A stretch of DNA of 64,000 bases from Corynebacterium falsenii (GCF_020099275.1 NZ_CP083646.1:1922001-1986000); one strand, 5' to 3'; shown: positions 10,397 to 21,033, counted from the stretch's first letter. The notes: generated by a model from the sequence alone, not told the origin. Made by a program: numbers and translations.

Positions 10397-12607
10397 TTAC
10401 TCTTCCCAGTTGCGCACTGGATCTGCACCGTCGGAGAGATCGGACGTGCCGGGGAGATCTCGCTGCATGTGCAGGAATTCCATGTGGCGTTCGTAGAGGT
10501 CCAATACGTTGTCGATGATCTGTTCCGTGGTGTAGCCGAAGACGTCGAAGCCCATCGATCCGGTACGGTCGAAGATCTCCAGCCGATAGTACGTGTCCCG
10601 GCCGCCGGCGCGGCGAGTGAAGTCCGGCACCGGGTATTCCATGGGATAGATCTGGTAGCGGAAGTCTTGCTCATCGCCCAGCGGGACGTACAGGTCCAAC
10701 TGCCCCACGGGCGAATCCGGAACCTCGGAACCGACGAGTGTGGCCTCGATGCCTTGCTCGTTGAGCTCCTTGGCCACGGCTTCGAGGGCAGGCATGGCCA
10801 CGCCCGCCATGAACTTCCTGGCCTGGTCTGCGGAGGGCCAGGTCGATGCGCGGTTCAGGCGACGACGCCACGATTGCTTGTCGCCGGACGAGGCCGAACG
10901 GCCGGACATGGCGGAGTGGATGGAGATCGTACGGGCATCGGCGTTGAGGTTTTCCAGGCGCAGGGAGCGCCACAGCCCCAGCATGATGAGGTACATGACG
11001 ATCGAGAACGGCAGACCCATGACGATCGTGGCGGACTGAACGGTCGTTACGCCGTCGATCTGCAGCATCACGAGGGTCAGCACACCCACGAGGGCGGCCC
11101 AGAAGATGCGGGACCACCGGGGGCCATCCTGTCGGCTGTCCTCGATCTTCGAGGTGAAGTTGGCGGTCACCAGTGCGCCGGAGTCGGCCGAGGTGATGTA
11201 GAGCAGCAGGCCGATCATCGTGGCGAGGATGATGAGGAATCCGCCTGCGGGCATGTCAGAGAGCAGGTCGTAGAAGCCCTGTTCCGGACGGGCGGCGGTC
11301 GCCTCGGCGAAGGCGGTGTCTCCGCCACGGACGCGGTCCAAAGCCGTGTTACCGAAGAAGCTCATCCAAGCCAGGATGAACAGGAACGGGATGGTCATGG
11401 TGCCCACGACGAACTGGCGCAGGGTGCGGCCACGGGAAATGCGCGCGAGGAACAGGCCCACGAAGGGTGCCCAGGCGACCCACCATGCCCAGAAGAACAG
11501 GGTCCAGGCACCCATCCATGCCTTGGTGGCCTCCGGGTCGTTGGAGAACGCCATGGTGTCCATCGTCATGCTCGGGAAGGAGGAGACGTAGTCGCCGATG
11601 TTCATCACGAGGGCGTCGAAGAGGAAAGAAGTCTTTCCGGTAATGACGACGTAGGCGACGAGGCCGATGGCCAGCAACACGTTGAACTCGGACAGGCGCT
11701 TAATGCCCTTGTCGACGCCGGAGACGGCGGACAGCGTTGCCACGCCGACGCCGACGATGACCAGCCCCATTTGGACGGTGACGGATTCATCCCATCCGAA
11801 GATGAGGCTCAGGCCGTAGTTCAGCTGAACCACGCCAATGCCCAGGGAGGCTGCGATGCCGAAGATGGTGCCGAGCACGGCGGCGATGTCCACGGCGTCA
11901 CCCACAGGTCCGTGGATCCGCTTGCCGATCAGTGGATACAGGGCAGAGCGGATGGCCAGCGGCATGTTGAGGCGGTAGGCGTAGTAGCCAAAGGCCATGC
12001 CCATGAGGGCGTACATTGCCCAGCCGGTGATGCCGTAGTGGAACAGTGCCCACACCACGGCTTGTTCGGCGGCTTCCTTCGACTCTGGAGCAACCTCGGG
12101 CGGGGTGAGGTACTGAGTGACGGGTTCGGCTACGGAAAAGAACATGAGGTCCACGCCGATGCCCGCGGCGAACAGCATCGCCGACCAAGAAAACAGGCGG
12201 AACTGCGGACGCGAGTGGTCGGGGCCTAGCCGGAGGTTACCGGACTTCGAGAAGGCGACGACGAGGATGAAGACCACGCACACGGTGGCGGTGAGGATGT
12301 AGAACCAACCGAGGTTGGTGGAGATCCACGTGGTGATGTCGCCCAGGATTTGGTTGGCGTTGTCGGGAGCGATCACTGCCCACAAAGCGATGGCCACGAT
12401 TCCGATGGCGGAAATGATGAAGACAGGCCAGTTGGCTTTGGGAGGAGTCACCTCACCCGAGATGTATGCGTCTCGATCGTTGACGTCGAAGTTGCCCACG
12501 AGGACGCGGCTGCGAATCTTGGAGCCGCGATCGTTGGTGGATGCTGCTGATGGCTCGCCTGGTGGATTCTCGGCGGGATTGCTTTCTTCTCGTTCTCTAC
12601 GGCTCAT
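10397..12607 (-). CDS. betT: BetT-type choline transporter (BCCT family, Asp at the coupling position)
   Basis: A 736-residue BCCT transporter with about 60 cytoplasmic residues, twelve predicted membrane segments and a soluble C-terminal domain of about 200 residues, the architecture of E. coli BetT. Segment 3 reads AGIGVDLMFFSVAEPVTQYL with Asp153; E. coli BetT has the same Asp in a near-identical segment, and it goes with proton-driven choline uptake, whereas Na+/betaine carriers have Gly. Segment 8 carries FFWAWWVAWAPFVGLFLARI. The ATG at 12607 has AGAGGA just upstream. betB follows and betA is divergent, so imported choline could be converted directly to glycine betaine. Transport specificity is inferred from the residue and the neighbours. 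Confidence 0.9.
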   Translation of the reverse strand: MSRREREESNPAENPPGEPSAASTNDRGSKIRSRVLVGNFDVNDRDAYISGEVTPPKANWPVFIISAIGIVAIALWAVIAPDNANQILGDITTWISTNLGWFYILTATVCVVFILVVAFSKSGNLRLGPDHSRPQFRLFSWSAMLFAAGIGVDLMFFSVAEPVTQYLTPPEVAPESKEAAEQAVVWALFHYGITGWAMYALMGMAFGYYAYRLNMPLAIRSALYPLIGKRIHGPVGDAVDIAAVLGTIFGIAASLGIGVVQLNYGLSLIFGWDESVTVQMGLVIVGVGVATLSAVSGVDKGIKRLSEFNVLLAIGLVAYVVITGKTSFLFDALVMNIGDYVSSFPSMTMDTMAFSNDPEATKAWMGAWTLFFWAWWVAWAPFVGLFLARISRGRTLRQFVVGTMTIPFLFILAWMSFFGNTALDRVRGGDTAFAEATAARPEQGFYDLLSDMPAGGFLIILATMIGLLLYITSADSGALVTANFTSKIEDSRQDGPRWSRIFWAALVGVLTLVMLQIDGVTTVQSATIVMGLPFSIVMYLIMLGLWRSLRLENLNADARTISIHSAMSGRSASSGDKQSWRRRLNRASTWPSADQARKFMAGVAMPALEAVAKELNEQGIEATLVGSEVPDSPVGQLDLYVPLGDEQDFRYQIYPMEYPVPDFTRRAGGRDTYYRLEIFDRTGSMGFDVFGYTTEQIIDNVLDLYERHMEFLHMQRDLPGTSDLSDGADPVRNWEE

Positions 12608-13004
12608 CTATTCCTCTCAAGCGGATATCAGAATTTTCGACGCACGAGCAATGCACGAGGAACCATCGATAAACCCCGTGATCGAAAGTACGTTACGTAG
12701 GATACACGTACCTGTCACCTAAACTTCAAGTGAAAAACTGGATCGAGCAAGCTGAAAAACACTAAACCTCACTAGTGAGGTAGAACTTTACCCGCCCTGA
12801 CCTGGTGCCTAGCATACAAAGAAATCTTTTGGCATACTTGTAAGAGTTCGCGCTCGAATGTTCCCGCTCCACAAAGAGCAAACATGGAGCAACTATTCAG
12901 CGCTCATTTTGACGGACAATCAAAACACGTCGGCAGCCCCCTCCCCTCGCGTCATACGAGGCTTCACAAGGACTGCCCTAGCTACGCCATTGGAGGCACA
13001 TCTG
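12608..13004. other. Divergent control region between betT and betA (397 bp)
   Basis: No gene is supported here. The region holds a perfect 16-bp palindrome (12766-12781) and a weaker inverted repeat GTACGT/ACGTAC at 12688-12711. A frame open from an ATG at 12858 joins betA, but its first 49 codons do not resemble the family and I treat them as leader. TTGGCA at 12829-12834 region is a possible -35 element, without a convincing -10. No betI-type regulator gene lies in the window. Confidence 0.5.
12766..12781. promoter_or_regulatory. Perfect 16-bp palindrome, candidate operator of the bet locus
   Basis: ACCTCACTAGTGAGGT is identical to its own reverse complement. It lies 158 bp from the betT start and 223 bp from the betA start, where a dimeric repressor (TetR, GntR or MarR type) could control both genes. 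Confidence 0.5.
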
Positions 13005-14801
13005 GTGAGTATTTTCGACAAGGTTGTTCCCAAGAGGTTCCGCACCGGCCGCAACGACACCCGCGGCGAGGTCGTGGAGGATCGCCGTCGCGATGTCGTG
13101 ATCGTCGGTGGCGGATCCGCAGGCTCCGTGCTGGCCAACCGCCTGACCGAGGACGCCGACCGCGAGGTCATGGTTCTCGAGGCCGGCCGCATGGATTCCA
13201 TCTGGGACCTCTACATCCACATGCCCTCGGGCTTCTCCTTCCCCATCGGCAACAAGCACTACGACTGGATGTATGAGACCGAGCCCGAGCCGGAAATGAA
13301 CGGCCGCCGCGTGCCCCACGCCCGCGGCAAGGTGCTCGGTGGTTCCGGCTCCATCAACGGCATGATCTTCCAGCGCGGCAACCCCATGGACTACGAGAAG
13401 TGGGGCGCCCTGCCCGGCATGGAGAACTGGGACTACGCGCACTGCCTGCCGTACTTCAACAAGATGGAAACCGCAGCCGCCGCAGAGCCCAACGACCCGC
13501 GCCGTGGTCACAACGGCCCACTGTACCTCTCCCGTGGCCCGGCAACCAGCCCGCTGTTCCAGTCCCTGTTCAAGTCCATCCAGGAATCCGGTTACCACCT
13601 GACCAATGACGTCAACGGTTACCGCCAGGAAGGCTTCGCCCCCTTCGACCGCAACATCAAGCACGGCTCCCGCGCATCGTCTGCGCGCAGCTACCTGCAC
13701 CCCATCATGGGCCGCAAGAACCTCGACCTGCGCACCAAGGCGTTCACCACGCGCGTGCTCTTCGAGGGCACCAAGGCCGTGGGCGTGGAGTACGAGTGGA
13801 AGGGCAAGACCCACCGCGTCTACGCCGATAAGGTGATTCTCTGTGGCGGTGCTATCAATACCCCGCAGCTGTTGCAGCTTTCTGGCGTCGGTCCGAAGAA
13901 GCTCCTGGAGGACCTCGACATCGAGGTCGTCAAGGACATGCCTGGCGTTGGTGAGAACCTGCAGGACCACCTCGAGGTCTACATCCAGTACGAGGTCGAC
14001 ACCGAGTACTCCTCCCAGCCCTACCTGCACAAGTGGCGCTGGCCGTTCATGGGCCTGCAGTGGCTGTTGACCAAGAAGGGCCCGGTGGCTACCTCGCACT
14101 TCGAGGCCGGCGGTTTCGTGCGGTCCAACGACGACGAGGACTACCCGAACCTCATGTTCCACTTCCTGCCGATGGCCGTGCGCTACGACGGCACCCCGGC
14201 GAAGGTCAAGCACGGCTTCCAGTGGCACGTGGGCCCGATGTTCTCCGACACAAAGGGCTGGGTGCGCATCCAGTCCAAGGACCCGCACGTCAAGCCGAAG
14301 ATGCTGTTCAACTACCTCAAGACCGAGCAGGATCGCCGCGAGTGGGTCGAGGCTGTGCACAAGGCTCGTGAGCTCATGGCCACCGAGGCGATGGCAGAGC
14401 ACGGCACCCGCGAGTTCTCCCCCGGCCCAGCCGTGCAGACCGACGAGGAGATCCTAGAGTGGGTCCGCAATGACGGCGAGACCGCACTGCACCCCTCCTG
14501 CACCGCGAAGATGGGCCCGGCCGAGGACGAGATGGCCGTGGTTGATCCGGAGACCATGCAGGTCCACGGTGTCGATGGCCTCTACGTTGTCGATGCGTCC
14601 GTGATGCCGATCATCACCAACGGCAACATCTACGCCCCCGTGATGATGCTGGCCGAGAAGGCCGCTGACCTGATCAAGGGCGTCAAGCCCCTCGATCCGA
14701 TCAACCTGCCCTTCTACCAGGCGAAGAAGGACATGCCCCTGTACGCCGAGGGCGAGAAGGTGCGCGATCACGTGCACGCCATCCCTGGCGCTGATCACTA
14801 G
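13005..14801 (+). CDS. betA: Choline dehydrogenase (GMC oxidoreductase)
   Basis: A 598-residue FAD-dependent GMC oxidoreductase, expected to oxidise choline to betaine aldehyde. The Rossmann motif [17 protein letters not shown] is at residues 31-47; GMC signatures [20 protein letters not shown] and [16 protein letters not shown] follow, and the C-terminal active site has [10 protein letters not shown] and [15 protein letters not shown]. An open frame begins at 12858, but the GTG at 13005 has GGAGG 8 bases upstream and yields the usual family N-terminus, so I chose it. It is the only plus-strand gene of the locus and diverges from betT. Choline as substrate is inferred from betB and the BCCT neighbours. 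Confidence 0.92.
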   Translation: MSIFDKVVPKRFRTGRNDTRGEVVEDRRRDVVIVGGGSAGSVLANRLTEDADREVMVLEAGRMDSIWDLYIHMPSGFSFPIGNKHYDWMYETEPEPEMNGRRVPHARGKVLGGSGSINGMIFQRGNPMDYEKWGALPGMENWDYAHCLPYFNKMETAAAAEPNDPRRGHNGPLYLSRGPATSPLFQSLFKSIQESGYHLTNDVNGYRQEGFAPFDRNIKHGSRASSARSYLHPIMGRKNLDLRTKAFTTRVLFEGTKAVGVEYEWKGKTHRVYADKVILCGGAINTPQLLQLSGVGPKKLLEDLDIEVVKDMPGVGENLQDHLEVYIQYEVDTEYSSQPYLHKWRWPFMGLQWLLTKKGPVATSHFEAGGFVRSNDDEDYPNLMFHFLPMAVRYDGTPAKVKHGFQWHVGPMFSDTKGWVRIQSKDPHVKPKMLFNYLKTEQDRREWVEAVHKARELMATEAMAEHGTREFSPGPAVQTDEEILEWVRNDGETALHPSCTAKMGPAEDEMAVVDPETMQVHGVDGLYVVDASVMPIITNGNIYAPVMMLAEKAADLIKGVKPLDPINLPFYQAKKDMPLYAEGEKVRDHVHAIPGADH

Positions 14802-14825
14802 GAACTAGCGGGTCTTAACGACTCG

Positions 14826-15698
14826 CTAAGCGTCTGGTTCCGAGGCCGACTGGAGATACGTCCGGTCGGCCTCACTCATATCTCCACGGCGCTCCAGCTC
14901 CTCGATGAGATCCGGCCGGTTGCGCAGCGTTCGCTCCAGCGACTGCTCCCGCCGCCACTGAGCCACCTTCCCGTGGTTGCCGCTGAACAGCACCTCCGGC
15001 ACATCCAGCCCGCGCCACGACCTGGGCTTCGTGTAGCTCGGCCCCTCCAGCAGCCCGTCTTGGAAGCTATCTTCCTGGTGGCTGGCCTGGTTGCCCAGCA
15101 CTCCGGGAATCAGCCGCACCACGGCCTCCGCCATCACGAGCACGGCCACTTCCCCACCGATGAGCACATAATCGCCGATGCTCACCTCTTCAACGCGATA
15201 GCGCTCCTGAGCATCCTCGAACACGCGCTGGTCGATACCCTCATAACGGCCACACGCAAACACCAAGTGATCCTCGGCCGACCAACGCTCGGCCATATCC
15301 TGGGTAAACGGCTTTCCCGCCGGCGTGGGTACGACTAGCAGGGGCTTTTTCTTGTCCTTTTTCTCGACGCCACCAGCATCCCCCTGCCCCATACCTCCAT
15401 CGGCCTTGGTGGGGGTGATGCGGTGGGGCGTCGACGATGTGAGGTCAACAGCATCAGCGGCGGGACCAGTGTGCGCGGCGACATCGTCCAAGGCGGGGCC
15501 CCACACCCCCGGCTTCATGACCATGCCGGGCCCACCTCCGTAGGGGGAATCGTCCACAGCCTGATGCACGTCGTGCGTCCAGGCGCGCAAGTTGTGCACG
15601 CCGACCTGCAGGATGCCCTTCTCGATGGCTTTGCCCAGCAGGGCGTGGCGGAGTGGCTCGAGGTACTCAGGGAAAATCGTGACGACATCGATGCGCAT
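14826..15698 (-). CDS. trmD: tRNA (guanine-N1)-methyltransferase TrmD, with a low-complexity insertion
   Basis: A 290-residue SPOUT methyltransferase that makes m1G37 in tRNAs. The N-terminus ([16 protein letters not shown]), [15 protein letters not shown], the knot segments [15 protein letters not shown] and [19 protein letters not shown], and [16 protein letters not shown] are all present. Family members are usually 230-260 residues; the excess is a Gly/Asp/Lys-rich insertion at about residues 80-118, ending in KKDKKK, before the SAM-binding knot. It follows rimM by 3 bases and is convergent with betA, with a gap of only 24 bases. rplS, the usual next gene, has been displaced by the bet locus and tex. 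Confidence 0.95.
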   Translation of the reverse strand: MRIDVVTIFPEYLEPLRHALLGKAIEKGILQVGVHNLRAWTHDVHQAVDDSPYGGGPGMVMKPGVWGPALDDVAAHTGPAADAVDLTSSTPHRITPTKADGGMGQGDAGGVEKKDKKKPLLVVPTPAGKPFTQDMAERWSAEDHLVFACGRYEGIDQRVFEDAQERYRVEEVSIGDYVLIGGEVAVLVMAEAVVRLIPGVLGNQASHQEDSFQDGLLEGPSYTKPRSWRGLDVPEVLFSGNHGKVAQWRREQSLERTLRNRPDLIEELERRGDMSEADRTYLQSASEPDA

Positions 15699-15701
15699 GG
15701 G

Positions 15702-16283
15702 CTAGCTCAGCTCCAGTAGGCCGGCGGGCGGGGTGATGACGATCGCTTCGTTGTCCAGATCCACGATCGGCACGATGGCGTGGCGGAATGGAATGAGGAT
15801 GGTGGACCCAGCGGTGGGCAGGTCAACGTCCTGATCCACAGCAACCTCAAGGAGCTGGCCGGCGGGAGTGCGCTGCACGCCGGTGACCACGCCGATGTCC
15901 TCGGGCTCCGGCTGCTCGCCTTCATAGGCGCGATTGTGGGCCGTGGTCTCATCGACGTCCCCGACTGTGAGGACGCGCAGGCCCTCGAGCTCGTGGTTGT
16001 AATAAGCATCGTCGTCATCGATGATGGGCGCAGCATAAAAGCGCAGGCCGCGCAGGGATTCGGCCGCGGTGCGATCGGGAACTTCCTCAAACCGAATGAG
16101 CAGGCGGCCCTGGTGCGGGCGCATGGTGGCGATGGTGAGCTCGCGCTGTTTTCCTGCCTGCTTGCCGGTGAGAACTTCGCCGATGGCGAAGCGTTGCTCT
16201 GGGGTGTCAGTGGTGGGGTCGACCACCACTTCCCCCTTGACCCCGTGGGGCTTGATAACGCGCCCGATGTGAACTTCCTGCAT
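15702..16283 (-). CDS. rimM: Ribosome maturation factor RimM
   Basis: A 193-residue 16S rRNA processing factor that binds S19 and helps mature the 30S head. The RimM N-domain is clear (QEVHIGRVIKPHGVKGEVVV, then RLLIRFEEVPDRTAAESLRG), followed by the PRC-barrel-like C-domain (DIGVVTGVQRTPAGQLLEV, ending FRHAIVPIVDLDNEAIVITP). The frame is open far upstream through gdhA, but the ATG at 16283 gives the canonical start. It overlaps nothing and precedes trmD by 3 bases, so the two are probably co-transcribed. The KH-domain gene (khpA) usually found between rpsP and rimM in actinobacteria is not present; gdhA, arsR and acr3 occupy that place. Confidence 0.94.
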   Translation of the reverse strand: MQEVHIGRVIKPHGVKGEVVVDPTTDTPEQRFAIGEVLTGKQAGKQRELTIATMRPHQGRLLIRFEEVPDRTAAESLRGLRFYAAPIIDDDDAYYNHELEGLRVLTVGDVDETTAHNRAYEGEQPEPEDIGVVTGVQRTPAGQLLEVAVDQDVDLPTAGSTILIPFRHAIVPIVDLDNEAIVITPPAGLLELS

Positions 16284-16404
16284 GACTGACAGTGTAGACA
16301 GTGGGGGCAGGGAGACGAACAGTGAGGCGGTCAGGGGATTGCTCAATGGGTCGGGGGCGAAGTAAACGGTGCAGTCAAGATCGCCTGCACATGCTGCAAC
16401 CTGC

Positions 16405-17877
<1,473 letters not shown>

Positions 17878-18210
17878 CTACCCGATGGCCAGCACCGTCT
17901 GCAACGTCTGGAAAGCCTCCGGGACGATGATGTGCTGCACGCTGCGCCCCACCTGATGACGCTGCACCAGGCCCGCCTCACACAACTTGCGCACGTGATG
18001 GCTCACTGTGGGCTGGGTCAACTCCAGCGCCTCAGCAAGGGCGCTCACGTTCATCGGCTCGCATCCCTCGGACGCGATGTAGGAGATGATGCGCAGCCGT
18101 GTGGGATCGCCGAGGGTCTTGAACAGGGACGCAGCTGACGTTGCCTCGCTCTCGCTCAGTGGCCCGGCGATGAGCGAGCAACACTCGTTAGGTGTACACG
18201 ATGCAGTCAT
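17878..18210 (-). CDS. arsR: ArsR-family arsenite-responsive repressor
   Basis: A 110-residue winged-helix repressor of the SmtB/ArsR family (FKTLGDPTRLRIISYIAS, then ALELTQPTVSHHVRKLCEAGLV as the recognition helix). Cysteines are at residues 10, 11 and 50. This spacing, a CC pair plus a third Cys 40 residues after the first, is the same as Cys15, Cys16 and Cys55 of the arsenite site of C. glutamicum ArsR, which differs from the CxC site of E. coli ArsR. It is divergent from acr3 with a 137-bp control region holding an inverted repeat. It should release DNA on binding As(III) and so derepress acr3 and itself. Confidence 0.9.
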   Translation of the reverse strand: MTASCTPNECCSLIAGPLSESEATSAASLFKTLGDPTRLRIISYIASEGCEPMNVSALAEALELTQPTVSHHVRKLCEAGLVQRHQVGRSVQHIIVPEAFQTLQTVLAIG

Positions 18211-18226
18211 GGAACCATCCTACTTG

Positions 18227-18244
18227 TATTGATGGACATCTATA
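18227..18244. promoter_or_regulatory. Candidate ArsR operator
   Basis: The inverted repeat GATG-GA-CATC at 18231-18240, with partly symmetric AT-rich flanks, lies 17 bases before the arsR start in the arsR/acr3 divergent gap. ArsR-family operators are AT-rich imperfect dyads of this kind. Confidence 0.5.
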
Positions 18245-18347
18245 CTAAGCTGAGGGCGAACGACGCTCGCAGGCCTAGGGCTGGGGTATTCCACTGGACC
18301 CCAACCTGAGCTCCAACCGAACAACAAAGGTTTCTCCCCTAAAACTC

Positions 18348-19451
18348 ATGCCCCACTCCACCCAACCTTCCCAACCTTCCCAACCTTCGCTGTCACTGCT
18401 CGACCGCTTCCTGCCCGTCTGGATCCTCGCCGCGATGGCTGCCGGGCTCTTCATCGGCTCGACCTTTCCAGGTGTTAAAGAAGTTCTCGATAGCTTCGAG
18501 GTCGGCAACGTCTCCATCCCCATCGCCATCGGCCTGCTCATCATGATGTTCCCGCCGCTGGCCAAGGTGCGTTTCGATCAAACGAAGAAGATCGCCACCG
18601 ACCGCCGTCTTATGGCAGTCTCCCTTACGCTGAACTGGCTGGTCGGGCCTCTATTAATGTTCACCCTGGCCTGGATCTTCCTCGCCGACTCCCCCGCGCT
18701 GCGCACTGGTCTGATCATCGTGGGGCTCGCCCGGTGCATCGCCATGGTTCTCATCTGGTCGGATCTTTCCTGCGCCGACCGCGAAGCCACCGCCGTGCTG
18801 GTCGCTCTGAACTCGCTGTTCCAGATCGCCATGTTCGGCTTCCTCGGCTGGTTCTACCTGGAGATTCTGCCTAGCTGGCTTGGACTCGATACCGCATCCG
18901 CGGACTTCACACTGGCCTCCATCCTCGTGTCCGTCGGCGTGTTCCTCGGCATTCCCCTTCTCACGGCCGTGCTCTGCCGGGTGATCCTCGAGCGCACCCG
19001 CGGCCGCGATTGGTACACCAACACTTTCCTCCCCGCTGTCTCGCCCCTCGCGCTCATTGGCTTGTTGTTCACCGTTGTTCTTCTTTTCACCCTTCAAGGC
19101 GACGCCATAACGGCGGCGCCCTGGACCGTGGCGAAGGTGGCCATCCCACTCTTCCTCTACTTTGTCATCATGTTTTTCTTCGCTCTGGGGGTGTCTCGGG
19201 CATCCGGAATGAACTACGCCCAGGCCGCCTCGGTGTCGTTCACCGCTGCGGGCAATAACTTCGAGCTCGCCATCGCCGTGTCTATCGGAACATTCGGAGC
19301 ATCATCTGCGCAGGCGTTGGCCGGGACGATCGGCCCCATGGTGGAAGTGCCCGTTCTCGTGGGTCTGGTGTACGTCATGCGGTGGCTGGGCCCCAAGTTG
19401 TTCGCCGGGGATCCCACGCTGCCCCAGCAATCGCTGCAATCGCTGCAGTGA
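18348..19451 (+). CDS. acr3: Arsenite efflux permease Acr3
   Basis: A 367-residue membrane carrier with about ten predicted segments that extrudes As(III). The conserved Cys in segment 4 is in GLARCIAMVLIWSDL (Cys130) and the conserved Glu in segment 9 is in NNFELAIAV (Glu306); these match Cys129 and Glu305 of the C. glutamicum protein with a shift of one. The first membrane segment begins near residue 22, consistent with the ATG at 18348, although no good ribosome binding site precedes it (AAAGG is about 17 bases away). A 9-bp repeat (18361-18387) encodes Gln-Pro-Ser units at the N-terminus. No arsC gene is in the window. A strong hairpin follows at 19474-19525. Confidence 0.92.
   Translation: MPHSTQPSQPSQPSLSLLDRFLPVWILAAMAAGLFIGSTFPGVKEVLDSFEVGNVSIPIAIGLLIMMFPPLAKVRFDQTKKIATDRRLMAVSLTLNWLVGPLLMFTLAWIFLADSPALRTGLIIVGLARCIAMVLIWSDLSCADREATAVLVALNSLFQIAMFGFLGWFYLEILPSWLGLDTASADFTLASILVSVGVFLGIPLLTAVLCRVILERTRGRDWYTNTFLPAVSPLALIGLLFTVVLLFTLQGDAITAAPWTVAKVAIPLFLYFVIMFFFALGVSRASGMNYAQAASVSFTAAGNNFELAIAVSIGTFGASSAQALAGTIGPMVEVPVLVGLVYVMRWLGPKLFAGDPTLPQQSLQSLQ
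18361..18387 (+). repeat. 9-bp tandem repeat, three exact units
   Basis: CCCAACCTT is repeated three times in the second to twelfth codon region of acr3. The period of 9 keeps frame and encodes repeated Gln-Pro-Ser residues ahead of the first membrane segment. Confidence 0.7.
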
Positions 19452-19473
19452 GTATCACTGCCATGGGCAGCAC

Positions 19474-19525
19474 AAAGCCCCATGCGTGACGCTGTGCTCG
19501 TGCACAGCCCCACGCATGGGGCTTT
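19474..19525. terminator. Bidirectional terminator between acr3 and rpsP
   Basis: A perfect 15-bp outer stem (19474-19488 and 19511-19525, AAAGCCCCATGCGTG and complement) encloses a 7-bp inner stem (19491-19497 and 19502-19508) with a 4-base loop. Stem ends provide short T runs on both strands. It lies between two convergent genes. Confidence 0.85.
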
Positions 19526-19561
19526 GAGAAAAGAGTCAGCCTCGCTTGGCTCTACTCAGCC

Positions 19562-20056
19562 TTACTCAGCGCTATCCTCGGAAGCCTCAGCGGACTCGCC
19601 CTCAGACTCAGCAGCCTCGGCCTCAGCGGCGGCAGCCTTCTCAGCAGCCTCTGCCTCGGCTTCTTCCTTGGCCTTGCGCTTCTTCTCAGTGATAGCCTCA
19701 GCGGTCGGGCCATCGGCAGCCTCGGTGAGAGCCTCGTTGAACAGGTCCAGCTTGGACTTCTTGGGCTCGGCAACCTTCAGGGTGCCCTCAGCGCCCGGCA
19801 GGCCCTTGTGCTTCTGCCAGTCGCCGGTTACCTTCAGCAGTGCCAGAACGGGCTCGGTCGGCTGTGCGCCAACGCCCAGCCAGTACTGCACGCGCTCGGA
19901 GTCGATGCGGATCACGGAAGGCTCGTTGGTGGGCTGGTAGATGCCCAGGTTCTCGATAACCTTGCCGGAACGACGGGTACGGGCATCCTGCACAACCACG
20001 CGGTACTCGGGGGTGCGGATCTTACCCATACGCTGCAACTTGATCTTAACGGCCAT
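19562..20056 (-). CDS. rpsP: 30S ribosomal protein S16 with acidic/Ala-rich C-terminal extension
   Basis: A 164-residue S16. The core (about residues 1-85) starts [20 protein letters not shown] and contains [19 protein letters not shown] and [20 protein letters not shown]. The tail is a long Lys/Ala/Glu-rich helix-forming stretch ending in Glu/Ser-rich residues; extended tails are common in actinobacterial S16 but this one is almost pure Ala/Glu from residue 120. GAGGG precedes the ATG. In most actinobacteria rimM and trmD follow; here acr3 is convergent and the rest of the block is 3 kb away beyond arsR and gdhA. Confidence 0.96.
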   Translation of the reverse strand: MAVKIKLQRMGKIRTPEYRVVVQDARTRRSGKVIENLGIYQPTNEPSVIRIDSERVQYWLGVGAQPTEPVLALLKVTGDWQKHKGLPGAEGTLKVAEPKKSKLDLFNEALTEAADGPTAEAITEKKRKAKEEAEAEAAEKAAAAEAEAAESEGESAEASEDSAE

Positions 20057-20135
20057 GTGGCCCTCACTTTCTTGTGGTCACTGGGCAGTTCGGACACTCG
20101 CGGGTGCGAGCCGGTTCAGCCCTTCGATGTTTACC

Positions 20136-20182
20136 CTGCGTGTGACCACCGGCCGACCGTGGTCGGTGACGGTGTTACGCAG
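20136..20182. promoter_or_regulatory. Inverted repeats upstream of rpsP
   Basis: CTGCGT (20136-20141) pairs with ACGCAG (20177-20182) and, inside, GACCAC (20144-20149) pairs with GTGGTC (20159-20164). The structure lies 80-126 bases before the rpsP start in a 185-bp gap. It may be an mRNA leader structure or a protein site; neither can be decided from sequence. Confidence 0.3.
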
Positions 20183-20241
20183 ACAACCCCAACGATATTA
20201 ATGGATCGCGCTCGCATGACCAAAATGGCACACTGTGAGTT

Positions 20242-21006
20242 ATGTCCACATCCAGCACCAACGATGCACAGCGCTCAACGAGTCCTGGGTTGCGCAGAAG
20301 CACCCTCGTGATCGGGGTCATCTTCGTCGCGCTGCTCCTTCTGCCACGCTTGTTCGGAATCGATAGTTACCTGATTACGGATCTGGGCATAGCGTTCTCG
20401 GCAGCACTGGTGGCTTTCTTGGCCGTCCGCACTCCCGCCGATACCGCCTCCGAGGAACCACGATCATCATGGGGGCTCAAGGTTGCGCTGTGGAGTTTCG
20501 GGATCTCTGCATTGTTCGCCCTCTCCAACGCGATTGGACGGCTCTTGGTGTACTGGACGAACAGCGACCCCAATGCCCTACTGTCCCATATTGATCCCTT
20601 GGCCGAACTGGGCAACAGGTACGCGGGCGGCCCCTACCTTACTGCCGAGTCGTGGGTTGAGGAATCGGTTTTTGACTGGACCGGACTGCTGTGCGTATGG
20701 GTGGTTTACCTGGCGGCAGCCGCTGTCGGTGCAGCCATGGGCAGCCTGCTGCAACGGATGCCCAATAAAGCGCTTCGGATAGTCCTTGGCATAGCCGGGG
20801 TGATTATCGTGTGGTTCTTCGCACCGGCACTCTACGACCCCGCCTTCACCACGCCCTTCCGCCCAGTCCCCTACGTGCTGATCAGCTTCTCCACCATCTT
20901 CGCGCTAGCCATCACACTCGCGGTGGGAATCCTGCCCATCCGGTCCGAGACTCCAGCCGCGGACTCGTCTTCAGAAAAAAGCGAAGGGCCAGCTCCGCAG
21001 AACTGA
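20242..21006 (+). CDS. Integral membrane protein of unknown function
   Basis: A 254-residue protein I do not recognise. After a polar Ser/Thr-rich start (residues 1-20), hydrophobic segments lie near residues 22-38, 43-60, 83-103, 145-167, 180-198 and 210-232, so about six membrane spans. A polar loop of about 40 residues between spans 3 and 4 (YWTNSDPNALLSHIDPL and the following part) is probably external and contains Asp and Trp residues. The C-terminus is Ser/Glu-rich and disordered. No ribosome binding site is evident before the ATG at 20242. It is flanked by rpsP (divergent) and ffh (convergent) and appears to be a single-gene unit. Confidence 0.7.
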   Translation: MSTSSTNDAQRSTSPGLRRSTLVIGVIFVALLLLPRLFGIDSYLITDLGIAFSAALVAFLAVRTPADTASEEPRSSWGLKVALWSFGISALFALSNAIGRLLVYWTNSDPNALLSHIDPLAELGNRYAGGPYLTAESWVEESVFDWTGLLCVWVVYLAAAAVGAAMGSLLQRMPNKALRIVLGIAGVIIVWFFAPALYDPAFTTPFRPVPYVLISFSTIFALAITLAVGILPIRSETPAADSSSEKSEGPAPQN

Positions 21007-21033
21007 CCCTCAGGTCGCACGGCCTCTAGCCCG

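Noticed and set aside
10370..12229. 619-codon open frame opposite betT
   Set aside because: Same reasoning: shadow of a membrane transporter gene, with His/Glu-rich translation typical of antisense of hydrophobic codons.
12978..14402. 474-codon open frame on the minus strand opposite betA
   Set aside because: It is the complement of a well-conserved gene; the His/Val/Leu-rich translation resembles no family, as expected in GC-rich DNA.
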